Positions 1 through 5,082 of a stretch of DNA of 6,240 nt are shown piece after piece. The notes beneath the pieces were generated by a model. It saw only the letters and a program-made list of their open reading frames with translations, had not been told where the DNA came from and made no database searches. The stretch comes from Candidatus Luteimonas excrementigallinarum. Lineage in GTDB: Bacteria > Pseudomonadota > Gammaproteobacteria > Xanthomonadales > Xanthomonadaceae. Within the stretch, counting starts at the first letter, position 1. Each line of letters opens with the position of its first letter. Location: NCBI GenBank assembly GCA_019115725.1, contig DXCY01000026.1, forward strand, positions 1 to 6,240, in the 5' to 3' direction. The translations under genes and the position numbers were made by a program.

Positions 1-392
1 TCGGCTTTCACCTTGTTGCCCTTCCAGTACAGCGCGGTGGGGATGAGGGTGTAGCCTTCGCGTTCCACCTGGCCGATCAGCTGGTCGATCTCGCGGCGAT
101 GCAGCAGCAGCTTGCGGGTGCGCATGGGATCGGCCACGGTGTGGCTGGAGGCCGAGATGAGCGGGGTGATCTGGGCGCCGAACAGGTACAGTTCGCCGCC
201 GCGGATCACCACGTACGACTCGCTGATGTTGGCGCGCCCGGCGCGGATCGATTTGAGCTCCCAGCCCTGCAGGGCGAGGCCTGCCTCGATGCGTTCTTCC
301 AGGTGGTAGTCGTGGCGCGCGCGCTTGTTGAGCGCGATGGTGCCACCGCCTTTTGCCTTATCCTTGACTGCTTTGCTGCCCATGCGGCTCAT
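1..392 (-). CDS. smpB: SsrA-binding protein SmpB (3' end beyond the window)
   Basis: SmpB binds tmRNA (SsrA) and delivers it to stalled ribosomes for trans-translation, which frees the ribosome and tags the unfinished peptide for degradation; it acts in the cytoplasm. The visible 130 residues are the N-terminal tail and most of the OB-fold core. The family wording is clear: TIALNKRARHDYHLEERIEA at about 18-37, then GLALQGWELKSIRAGRANI (38-56), FGAQITPLI (71-79) and RKLLLHRREID (93-103). The basic C-terminal tail, usually about 30 residues that enter the decoding site, lies past base 1. I chose the ATG at 392 because GGAG lies 3 nt upstream of it on the minus strand; a second ATG three codons later lacks such a site. 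The gene is divergent from ratA with 59 nt between the starts. No ssrA gene is visible here. Confidence 0.97.
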   Translation of the reverse strand, partial: MSRMGSKAVKDKAKGGGTIALNKRARHDYHLEERIEAGLALQGWELKSIRAGRANISESYVVIRGGELYLFGAQITPLISASSHTVADPMRTRKLLLHRREIDQLIGQVEREGYTLIPTALYWKGNKVKA

Positions 393-451
393 TGTCTCCG
401 ATGCGGGCGTGCAATGACATGCCTGTGATCGAATCAGCTCCGGAAAGTCCC
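393..451. promoter_or_regulatory. Divergent smpB-ratA intergenic region
   Basis: This 59-nt gap must hold the smpB translation signal (GGAGA at 395-399, minus strand) and the start region of the ratA-rnfH pair. A weak sigma70-like match for ratA reads TTGTCT (392-397), 17 nt, TGACAT (415-420), but its -10 is poor (3 of 6). I could not pick a convincing promoter for smpB. The location is therefore well supported as a divergent control region, while the exact promoter elements are not. Confidence 0.35.
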
Positions 452-889
452 ATGCCCAAGATTCAACGCAGCGCCCTGGTGGAACACTCCGCCATGCGCA
501 TGTTCAACCTGGTCAATGACGTGGAAGCCTATCCACGCCGGTTCTCCTGGTGCGAGAACGCGCAGGTGATTGAACGCGGTGATGACCGGATGGTGGCGAA
601 GCTGGCGCTGGGGATCGGCTCGTTCCGTACCTGGTTCACCACCGAGAACACCCTCGAGCGTCCGCACCGGATCGATATGCAGCTGCGTGAAGGACCGTTC
701 CGCCGGCTGGAGGGGCGTTGGCGTTTCCATGCCCTGGACGAGTCCGCGTGCCGGGTGGAACTGACGCTGGATTTCGAACCGCAGTCGCGGCTGTTGCTGC
801 CGCCGCTGACCTTCGGCCTGCAGAAGCTGGCCGACCGCATGGTGGACGACTTCATCCGCGTGGCCGGAGAGGCGGGGGCAGGGGAGTGA
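452..889 (+). CDS. ratA: RatA/PasT family START-like (Coq10-type) protein
   Basis: This 145-residue protein belongs to the RatA/PasT family of START-fold (polyketide cyclase/dehydrase, Coq10-like) proteins. In E. coli RatA has been reported as a toxin that blocks 70S assembly, while homologues are also described as ubiquinone-binding or persistence factors, so the cellular role is unsettled. Family features are the opening MPKIQRSALVEHSAMRMFNL, VNDVEAYPRRFSWC (21-34), the TWFTTENTLERP strand pair (60-71), GPFRRLEGRWRF (81-92), and the C-terminal helix with LADRMVDDF (126-134). The ATG at 452 is chosen because it gives the family's N-terminus and has GGAAAG 4 nt upstream. An in-frame ATG at 419 and a TTG at 392 would add unsupported residues. 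The stop overlaps the rnfH start. The pairing with rnfH and divergent smpB matches E. coli. Confidence 0.93.
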   Translation: MPKIQRSALVEHSAMRMFNLVNDVEAYPRRFSWCENAQVIERGDDRMVAKLALGIGSFRTWFTTENTLERPHRIDMQLREGPFRRLEGRWRFHALDESACRVELTLDFEPQSRLLLPPLTFGLQKLADRMVDDFIRVAGEAGAGE

Positions 890-1161
890 TCCAGGTGGAG
901 GTGGTGCTGGTGCTGCCACGGCAAGCGCACTCGCGGCGTCTGACGCTGGCCGGGGGCACGACCGCTGCTGCGGCGGCCGCGGCCTCCGGGCTTCCGCTGG
1001 AAGGGATTGACGGCTATGCGGTGTACGGCGACGGGGTGGCCGCCGACGCAGTGCTGGCCGATGGCGACCGGCTCGAGCTGCTGCGGCCCCTGCAGCTGGA
1101 TCCCAAGGAAGCGCGGCGACTGCGCGCGGCGCGGGCCCGGGAGCGGCAGGAGCGGGGCTGA
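886..1161 (+). CDS. rnfH: RnfH/RatB family ubiquitin-like protein
   Basis: This is a 91-residue beta-grasp (ubiquitin-like) protein of the RnfH family, also called RatB/YfjF in E. coli. It carries the family signature in its second half: LADGDRLELLRPLQLDPKEA (58-77) followed by a basic, arginine-rich tail. The first strand is IQVEVVLVLP (2-11), and the helix region contains seven consecutive alanines (27-33). Despite the name, a direct role in the Rnf electron-transport complex is not established, and no rnf genes are nearby. The start is a GTG whose last two bases are the first two of the ratA TGA stop (GTGA overlap), so translation is probably coupled to ratA. Purine-rich GGGGA runs directly up to the GTG, which gives no ideal spacing. 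No other start gives the expected N-terminus. The gene ends 36 nt before the convergent bamE stop. Confidence 0.9.
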   Translation: MIQVEVVLVLPRQAHSRRLTLAGGTTAAAAAAASGLPLEGIDGYAVYGDGVAADAVLADGDRLELLRPLQLDPKEARRLRAARARERQERG

Positions 1162-1164
1162 GCG

Positions 1165-1184
1165 CCGGCCGGAAGACCGGCCGG
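1165..1184. terminator. GC hairpin, possible bidirectional terminator between rnfH and bamE
   Basis: Two copies of the self-complementary octamer CCGGCCGG (1165-1172 and 1177-1184) are separated by AAGA, giving an 8-bp all-GC stem with a 4-nt loop. It starts 4 nt after the rnfH stop and lies downstream of bamE on the other strand, the usual place for a shared terminator of convergent genes. Neither strand has a U-tract after the stem, so it is not a textbook intrinsic terminator. It may need Rho, or may act mainly as a 3'-end stabiliser. Confidence 0.5.
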
Positions 1185-1190
1185 GTGACA

Positions 1191-1204
1191 CCGCTGATCA
1201 GCGG
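1191..1204. repeat. Perfect 14-bp palindrome over the bamE stop codon
   Basis: CCGCTGATCAGCGG reads the same on both strands and contains the bamE TGA (1198-1200, minus strand). It follows the CCGGCCGG hairpin by 6 nt. With no loop it would be a poor RNA hairpin unless the central four bases open. Its position suggests it forms part of the convergent 3'-end region; chance is also possible in GC-rich DNA. Confidence 0.4.
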
Positions 1205-1584
1205 CGGTTGCGCTCGCGCGGCAGGTTCTGGCCGAACGAGCGGCGCACTTCACGCACCAGCTCGGCGTCGCGCTCGGGGAAGTGCTCGCCTTCCCAACGC
1301 GCCACGGCGTTGTTTTCGAACCACACGGTCAGGTTCCTGATCTCGACATTGCCGCGGCGCCCGGTCCGCTGGCTGGCGGTGTAGTCCCAGCGATCCTGAT
1401 GGAACGGATCGGCGATCGAGGGCGTGCCCAGCAGCATCATTACCTGCTGCTTGTTCATGCCGGGCTGCAGCTGTTCGATCGCGGTTTCGTCCAGCAGGCT
1501 GCCCTGGTAGATGGGTTGGCGGTAGGTGAGGCCGCAGCCGGTAACGAGCAGGGCGGCCAGGGCTGGAACAATGAGCTTGCGCAT
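1198..1584 (-). CDS. bamE: Outer membrane protein assembly factor BamE (SmpA/OmlA lipoprotein)
   Basis: BamE is a small lipoprotein of the BAM complex that inserts beta-barrel proteins into the outer membrane; it binds BamD and helps tune BamA. The 128-residue product begins with a lipoprotein signal peptide: basic MRK, a hydrophobic stretch (4-15) and lipobox V-T-G-C with the acylated cysteine at 17. The mature domain shows the SmpA/OmlA fold wording: IYQGSLL (25-31), LQPGMNKQQVMMLLGTPSIA (39-58), DPFHQDRWDY (59-68), and strands ending in LTVWFENNAVARWEG. The C-terminus is arginine-rich. The ATG at 1584 is chosen because it gives an exact signal peptide. The leader before it is pyrimidine-rich, with no visible Shine-Dalgarno sequence. 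The gene is divergent from fur, an arrangement known as omlA-fur in Pseudomonas and Xanthomonas, and convergent with rnfH. Confidence 0.96.
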   Translation of the reverse strand: MRKLIVPALAALLVTGCGLTYRQPIYQGSLLDETAIEQLQPGMNKQQVMMLLGTPSIADPFHQDRWDYTASQRTGRRGNVEIRNLTVWFENNAVARWEGEHFPERDAELVREVRRSFGQNLPRERNRR

Positions 1585-1613
1585 GCAGGAAGCGGGAAGT
1601 CTGGAATCCGCCG

Positions 1614-1619
1614 ATGATA
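1614..1619 (-). promoter_or_regulatory. Candidate bamE -10 element
   Basis: On the minus strand TATCAT matches the sigma70 -10 consensus at five of six positions. It would start transcription near 1607, leaving a leader of about 23 nt before the bamE ATG. No good -35 is found at 16-18 nt. It overlaps the candidate fur -10 on the other strand, in the only AT-containing patch of this gap. Confidence 0.4.
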
Positions 1620-1623
1620 CACT
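1615..1623 (+). promoter_or_regulatory. Candidate fur extended -10 element
   Basis: TGA followed by TACACT forms an extended -10 (TGn plus a 4-of-6 hexamer at 1618-1623). No clear -35 lies 16-18 nt upstream, as tolerated by extended -10 promoters. The predicted start near 1630 coincides with the first base of the leader hairpin and gives a leader of about 78 nt. I see no convincing Fur box here. Confidence 0.35.
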
Positions 1624-1629
1624 CACCCG

Positions 1630-1658
1630 GCCCGCTGCGACCTTGCCCTGCAGCGGGC
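1630..1658 (+). repeat. Inverted repeat / stem-loop in the fur leader
   Basis: GCCCGCTGC (1630-1638) and GCAGCGGGC (1650-1658) are perfect 9-bp inverted repeats with an 11-nt loop. In a fur transcript starting near 1630 this would be a stable hairpin at the very 5' end, about 50 nt before the start codon. As DNA it could equally be an operator lying upstream of the bamE promoter. No U-tract follows, so it does not look like a terminator. Confidence 0.6.
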
Positions 1659-1707
1659 ATTCAGCGCGCGATCCACCCGCGCCCGACTGTTCTGGATGGA
1701 GGAATCG

Positions 1708-2112
1708 ATGGAATCTCTGGAGCTGCGCAAGGCAGGGTTGAAGGTGACCCATCCGCGGATGCGGATCCTTCAGGTGCTTGAGCAGAACACCCCGCACCAC
1801 CACCTCAACGCCGAGGAAATCTATCGCCAGCTGCTGGAGGATGGGGACGAAATCGGCCTGGCCACGGTGTATCGGGTACTGACCCAGTTTGAAGCGGCCG
1901 GCCTTGTGCTCAAGCACAATTTCGAAGGCGGGCACGCGGTTTACGAGCTTGATCGCGGCGGCCACCACGACCATATGGTCGACGTGGATACCGGCAAGAT
2001 CATCGAGTTTGAAAGCGAGGAGATCGAGCGTCTGCAGCACGAGATCGCTGAGCGCAACGGTTACATCCTCGAGGACCACTCGCTGGTCCTGTACGTACGC
2101 AGGAAGAAATAA
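1708..2112 (+). CDS. fur: Ferric uptake regulator Fur
   Basis: Fur is the Fe(II)-responsive dimeric repressor of iron-uptake genes. This 134-residue protein has the N-terminal winged helix (about 1-82; recognition helix in GLATVYRVLTQFEAAGLV, 50-67) and the C-terminal metal-binding/dimerisation domain. The ligands used by proteobacterial Fur are all present in order: H32, E80 and H89 with E100 for one site, and H86, D88, E107 and H124 for the other. Oddly, the protein contains no cysteine. The CxxC structural-zinc motif of E. coli Fur is replaced by residues in DVDTG (92-96), as in the Pseudomonas/Xanthomonas type. I chose the ATG at 1708 over the one at 1696 because GGAGG (1698-1702) sits 5 nt before it and it gives the usual N-terminus. 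The gene is divergent from bamE and convergent with recN. Confidence 0.97.
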   Translation: MESLELRKAGLKVTHPRMRILQVLEQNTPHHHLNAEEIYRQLLEDGDEIGLATVYRVLTQFEAAGLVLKHNFEGGHAVYELDRGGHHDHMVDVDTGKIIEFESEEIERLQHEIAERNGYILEDHSLVLYVRRKK

Positions 2113-2120
2113 TCATCCCG

Positions 2121-2165
2121 GACCGGGTGCCGCGGACGCCGTCACCGCCGCCGCGCCGCCCGGTC
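2121..2165 (+). terminator. Long GC hairpin between convergent fur and recN
   Basis: Bases 2121-2129 pair with 2157-2165 (eight Watson-Crick pairs plus one G-U). After one C-C mismatch, 2131-2135 pair with 2151-2155. The result is a 14-bp stem with a 15-nt loop, starting 9 nt after the fur stop. There is no U-tract. The G-U pair favours folding in the fur transcript, because the other strand would have a C-A mismatch there. It is probably a 3'-end structure or terminator for fur, and perhaps for recN as well. Confidence 0.5.
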
Positions 2166-2172
2166 GCTCCAT

Positions 2173-2193
2173 GCCCGGCTTAAAGCCCGGCTT
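2173..2193. repeat. Tandem 9-bp direct repeat at the end of recN
   Basis: GCCCGGCTT occurs at 2173-2181 and again at 2185-2193, separated by AAA; the second copy runs into the recN stop codon (2193-2195, minus strand). Because each unit is nearly self-complementary, weak small hairpins are possible on either strand, but none is convincing as a terminator. The same 9-mer recurs once upstream of hrcA (3972-3980). Confidence 0.5.
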
Positions 2194-3854
2194 CAGTCCA
2201 CGTCCGCCAGCAGCCGCCTGGCGGCGGCGCGGGCCTCGCGGCTCACTTCCACCCCGCCCAGCATCCGGGCCAGCTCTTCCTGGCGCAGCTTGTCGTCCAG
2301 CAGGCGCACTTCGCTTTCGGTGCTGCCTGCGCTCTCCGACTTGCTGACCTGGTAGTGGGCATGGCCCTGCGCGGCCACCTGGGGCAGGTGGGTCACGCAC
2401 AGCACCTGGCGGCTGCGGCCCAGGGCGCGGAGCTTCTGGCCGACGATGCCGGCCACTGCACCACCGACCCCCGAATCGACTTCGTCGAACACCATGGTGG
2501 GCACGGCGTCCAGACCGAGCGCGGCCACCTCGATCGCCAGTGAAATCCGTGACAGCTCGCCGCCCGAGGCCACACGGCGCAGGGGGCGGGGCGGCTGGCC
2601 GGCGTTGGCGGCGACCAGGAATTCGACACGTTCGGCACCCTGTGGATCGGGGCGATCGCCGGCCTGGGGTTCAAGCGCGATTTCGAAGCGCCCGCCGCCC
2701 ATGCCCAGCTCGCCGATCAGGGCGGTGGTGTCGCGGGACAGCGTTTCCGCGGCCTTGGCCCGGGCCCGGCTGAGCACGCCGGCTGCGTCGCGCCAGCGCT
2801 GCGCGGCGGCCTGGATCTCCTGATCCAGCACCTGCAGGCGCTCATCGGCGTGGTCCAGCGATTCCAGTTCGGCCAGCAGCGCGTCGCGGGTGCCGGCCAG
2901 GGCCTCGGGAACCACCCGGTGTTTGCGGGCCAGATGGTGCAGGCGGCCGAGCCGCTGTTCGAGTTCGGTGTAGCTGTCCGGATCCATGTCCAGGTCGTCG
3001 TGCAGCACCTGCAGCAGCGCAGCCGCCTCCTCGAGCTGGATGGCGGCCGAATCCAGCATGGCGTCCACTTCGGCCAGGCGCGGCTCGTGCTGCTGCACGC
3101 GAGCGAGCTCGCTGCGGGCCCGCTGCAGCTGGCCGGAGATGGCGTCGTCGTCACTGATCCGGCCCAGGGCCACGTTGCAGGCCTCGATCAGCTCGGAAGC
3201 ATGTGCGTGGCGGCGATGGCTGGCCTGCAGCTCCTCGATGGCTTCCGGCTCCAGCGCCTCGGCCTGCAGCTCGTTGATCTGGTGGCGCAGCCAGTCCTGG
3301 CGCTCGCCGGGATCGCCGGCGCTGGCAAGCTGTTCACGCTCCTGCTCCAGCTTGGACCAGGTGCGGGCAGCGGCGGCGACATCCTTGAGCTGCGCGGCAT
3401 GGCGGCCATAGGCGTCCAGCAGCGCCAGCTGACTGCCGCGGGTGAGCAGGGCCTGGTGCTCGTGCTGGCCGTGGATTTCGACCAGGTGCGAGGCCAGCTC
3501 GCCCAGCTGCGACAGGGTGGTGGGCCGGCCGTTGATCCAGGCGCGTGACCCGCCGTCTGCGCGCAGGGTGCGGCGCAGCTGGCAGGCGCCGTCCTCGTCC
3601 AGTTCGTGCTCGCGCAACCAGATGGCGGCGGCCGGGGCATCGGCCAGGTCGAACTCGGCGCTCAGCTCGGCGCGGTCGGCGCCATGGCGGACCATGCCGC
3701 TGTCGGCGCGCAGCCCGGACAGGAAGCCGAGCGCATCCACCAGCAGGGACTTGCCGGCGCCGGTTTCGCCGGAAATGACCGTCAGGCCGGGCCCGAACTC
3801 GATCTCGGTGGCGCTGGCAACGGCGAAATCACGGATGGAGAGGTGGGTCAGCAT
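2193..3854 (-). CDS. recN: DNA repair protein RecN
   Basis: RecN is an SMC-like ATPase that acts early in recombinational repair of DNA double-strand breaks. The 553-residue length is normal. The N-terminal half-ATPase opens with MLTHLSIRDFAV and carries Walker A GETGAGKS (29-36). HLVEIHGQHEHQALL follows, then a long charged, leucine- and glutamine-rich coiled-coil middle (about 150-370). The C-terminal half has the ABC signature SGGELSR (430-436), Walker B with DE at 457-458 in VFDEVDSGVGG, and the H-loop THLPQVAA (H489). All catalytic motifs are intact. The ATG at 3854 is the first usable start in frame and gives the family N-terminus, but no Shine-Dalgarno sequence precedes it. I see no E. 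coli-type (CTGT-N8-ACAG) LexA box upstream, though recN is SOS-controlled in many bacteria. The gene is divergent from hrcA and convergent with fur. Confidence 0.98.
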   Translation of the reverse strand: MLTHLSIRDFAVASATEIEFGPGLTVISGETGAGKSLLVDALGFLSGLRADSGMVRHGADRAELSAEFDLADAPAAAIWLREHELDEDGACQLRRTLRADGGSRAWINGRPTTLSQLGELASHLVEIHGQHEHQALLTRGSQLALLDAYGRHAAQLKDVAAAARTWSKLEQEREQLASAGDPGERQDWLRHQINELQAEALEPEAIEELQASHRRHAHASELIEACNVALGRISDDDAISGQLQRARSELARVQQHEPRLAEVDAMLDSAAIQLEEAAALLQVLHDDLDMDPDSYTELEQRLGRLHHLARKHRVVPEALAGTRDALLAELESLDHADERLQVLDQEIQAAAQRWRDAAGVLSRARAKAAETLSRDTTALIGELGMGGGRFEIALEPQAGDRPDPQGAERVEFLVAANAGQPPRPLRRVASGGELSRISLAIEVAALGLDAVPTMVFDEVDSGVGGAVAGIVGQKLRALGRSRQVLCVTHLPQVAAQGHAHYQVSKSESAGSTESEVRLLDDKLRQEELARMLGGVEVSREARAAARRLLADVD

Positions 3855-3863
3855 ATCGGCATG

Positions 3864-3892
3864 ATTGTGCAGTGCTAGGTGTCCTCGGCCAA
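3864..3892 (-). promoter_or_regulatory. Candidate recN promoter
   Basis: On the minus strand TTGGCC (3892-3887) lies 17 nt from CACAAT (3869-3864); each matches the sigma70 hexamers at four of six positions. A start about 7 nt downstream falls at 3856-3857, only 2-3 nt before the recN ATG, so the mRNA would be nearly leaderless. This fits the absence of a ribosome-binding site. The match is modest and untested. Confidence 0.4.
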
Positions 3893-3931
3893 GCCCGGCG
3901 CGCGCAGCGCACGCATGGTCGGGGCCGCCGG

Positions 3932-3946
3932 TCGCAGTGCCTGCGA
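3932..3946. repeat. 15-bp dyad in the recN-hrcA intergenic region
   Basis: TCGCAG (3932-3937) and CTGCGA (3941-3946) are perfect 6-bp inverted repeats around TGC. The dyad sits between the candidate recN promoter and the candidate hrcA promoter, where an operator for either gene could lie. It does not resemble the CIRCE half-site (TTAGCACTC). It could be chance in this GC-rich gap. Confidence 0.35.
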
Positions 3947-3978
3947 TTGGCTGAAGTCGGCCAGCGCCCCGGCCCGGC

Positions 3979-4007
3979 TTGCACCGGCCTGGCCGCGACC
4001 GTATATC
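3979..4007 (+). promoter_or_regulatory. Candidate hrcA promoter
   Basis: TTGCAC (3979-3984), 17 nt, then TATATC (4002-4007) resembles a sigma70 promoter (3 of 6 and 4 of 6). The overlapping CTTGCA (3978-3983) is also one base from the sigma32 -35 core CTTGAA, but the matching -10 zone (GACCGTAT) fits sigma32 poorly. Transcription would begin within about 4 nt of the hrcA ATG. TATATC lies in the most AT-rich spot of the gap. No complete CIRCE operator is present. Confidence 0.4.
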
Positions 4008-4015
4008 GTTGACGT

Positions 4016-5077
4016 ATGAGTCGTCGCCATGAATCCGCCCCGGGACATGACCTGGATCCGCGCTCGCGCCAACTGCTGCGCACCCTGATCGCGCGCCATA
4101 TCCGCGATGGCGAGCCGGTTGGCTCGCAGACCCTGTCGCGCCATTCAGGGCTGGAAGTCAGCCCGGCGACGATCCGCAATATCCTCGCCGACCTGGAAGA
4201 CGCCGGCTTCCTCAGTGCGCCGCATACCTCTGCCGGGCGCGTGCCCACGGCGCAGGGTTACCGGGTGTTTGTCGACTCGCTGCTGCAACTCAAACCGCTG
4301 TCCGAGATGGAACAGGCCCGGCTGCGCAGCGGGCTGGCCACCGGTGGCGGCACCCAGACCCTGATCGACAGTGCCTCGGAGCTGGTATCGGCCATGACCC
4401 GCTTCGTCGGCGTGGTCAGCGTGCCGCGGCGCGAGCGTTTTGCGTTCCGGCATATCGATTTCGTACCGGTGGATGCGCAGCGGGTGATGGCGATCCTCGT
4501 GTTTGCCGACAACGAGGTGCAGAACCGGCTGATCCAGACCCGTCGTGGCTGGGAGGCTGGCGAGCTGGAGCGGGTGGCCAACTACCTCAACGCCAACTTC
4601 GCCGGCATGTCGCTGGCCGATATCCGCGCCGCCCTGGTACACGACATGCGCGCCGCGCGGAGCGAAATGGAGGCCCTGCTGGCACAGGCCGTGGAGCTGG
4701 CCGAGCAGGCGCTCAGCAGTGATGACGAGGACATGGTGGTGACCGGGCAGAGCCGGCTCATCGGCCTGCAGGACCTGTCCGATCTGGAGCGGCTGCGGGA
4801 GCTGTTCGAAGCATTCTCCAGCAAGCGCGAGATCCTGCAATTGCTCGAACGCACCGCCAAGGCGCCGGGTGTGGGCATTTTCATCGGCGAGGAAACCGGC
4901 CTGGCGCCGCTGGAAGGGGTGTCCCTGGTGACCGCCAGCTACGGTGCGGGCGGGCAGGTGCTGGGCGTGCTGGGGGCCATCGGCCCCACGCGGATGGCCT
5001 ATGAGCGGGTCATCCCGGTGGTGCAGGCCACCGCCGGGGCGCTCGGGGCGGCGCTGGAAAGGGCCCGCGGCGACTGA
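4016..5077 (+). CDS. hrcA: Heat-inducible transcription repressor HrcA
   Basis: HrcA is the repressor that binds CIRCE operators of heat-shock genes, typically groESL, and whose folding depends on GroEL. The 353-residue protein has the N-terminal winged helix: LDPRSRQLLRTLIARHI (13-29), GEPVGSQTL (32-40), SPATIRNILADLEDAGFL (49-66) and SAGRVPTAQGYRVFVD (72-87). The GAF-like dimerisation domain follows, with FRHIDFVPVD, the LEAF-type segment DLSDLERLRELFEAF, and the end motif GIFIGEETG with VLGVLGAIGPTRMAYERVIP. An in-frame TGA at 4010-4012 excludes an earlier start, and conserved sequence begins by residue 13 with no GTG or TTG before it. The ATG at 4016 is therefore effectively forced, yet no Shine-Dalgarno sequence precedes it. 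It heads the hrcA-grpE-dnaK order known from Xanthomonas. Without a CIRCE here, autoregulation is not evident. Confidence 0.97.
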   Translation: MSRRHESAPGHDLDPRSRQLLRTLIARHIRDGEPVGSQTLSRHSGLEVSPATIRNILADLEDAGFLSAPHTSAGRVPTAQGYRVFVDSLLQLKPLSEMEQARLRSGLATGGGTQTLIDSASELVSAMTRFVGVVSVPRRERFAFRHIDFVPVDAQRVMAILVFADNEVQNRLIQTRRGWEAGELERVANYLNANFAGMSLADIRAALVHDMRAARSEMEALLAQAVELAEQALSSDDEDMVVTGQSRLIGLQDLSDLERLRELFEAFSSKREILQLLERTAKAPGVGIFIGEETGLAPLEGVSLVTASYGAGGQVLGVLGAIGPTRMAYERVIPVVQATAGALGAALERARGD

Positions 5078-5082
5078 TTGCG

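Noticed and set aside
99..428. Plus-strand open frame antisense to smpB
   Set aside because: SmpB on the minus strand is unmistakable, and this frame shows no family wording and no ribosome site.
392..451. N-terminal extension of RatA from TTG at 392 or ATG at 419
   Set aside because: The extra residues are not part of the family N-terminus, and GGAAAG is well placed only for the ATG at 452.
1585..2079. N-terminal extension of the bamE frame up to 2079 on the minus strand
   Set aside because: It would run antisense through fur and bury the lipoprotein signal peptide that starts exactly at 1584.
2850..3548. Plus-strand open frame of 232 codons within recN
   Set aside because: It is antisense to the RecN coiled coil; its leucine/glutamine/valine-rich composition mirrors that repeat-like region, with no ribosome site or family match.
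3848..3862. Four-codon upstream frame overlapping the recN ATG (minus strand)
   Set aside because: It has no ribosome site and would not be included in the predicted transcript, so it is most likely chance.
3864..3880. CIRCE-like half-site AGTGCTA (3871-3877; TAGCACT on the minus strand) inside the candidate recN promoter
   Set aside because: It matches 7 of 9 bases of one CIRCE arm, but no partner arm is found at 9-nt spacing on either side (3852-3860 is a poor match). A lone half-site in this position is not evidence for HrcA binding.
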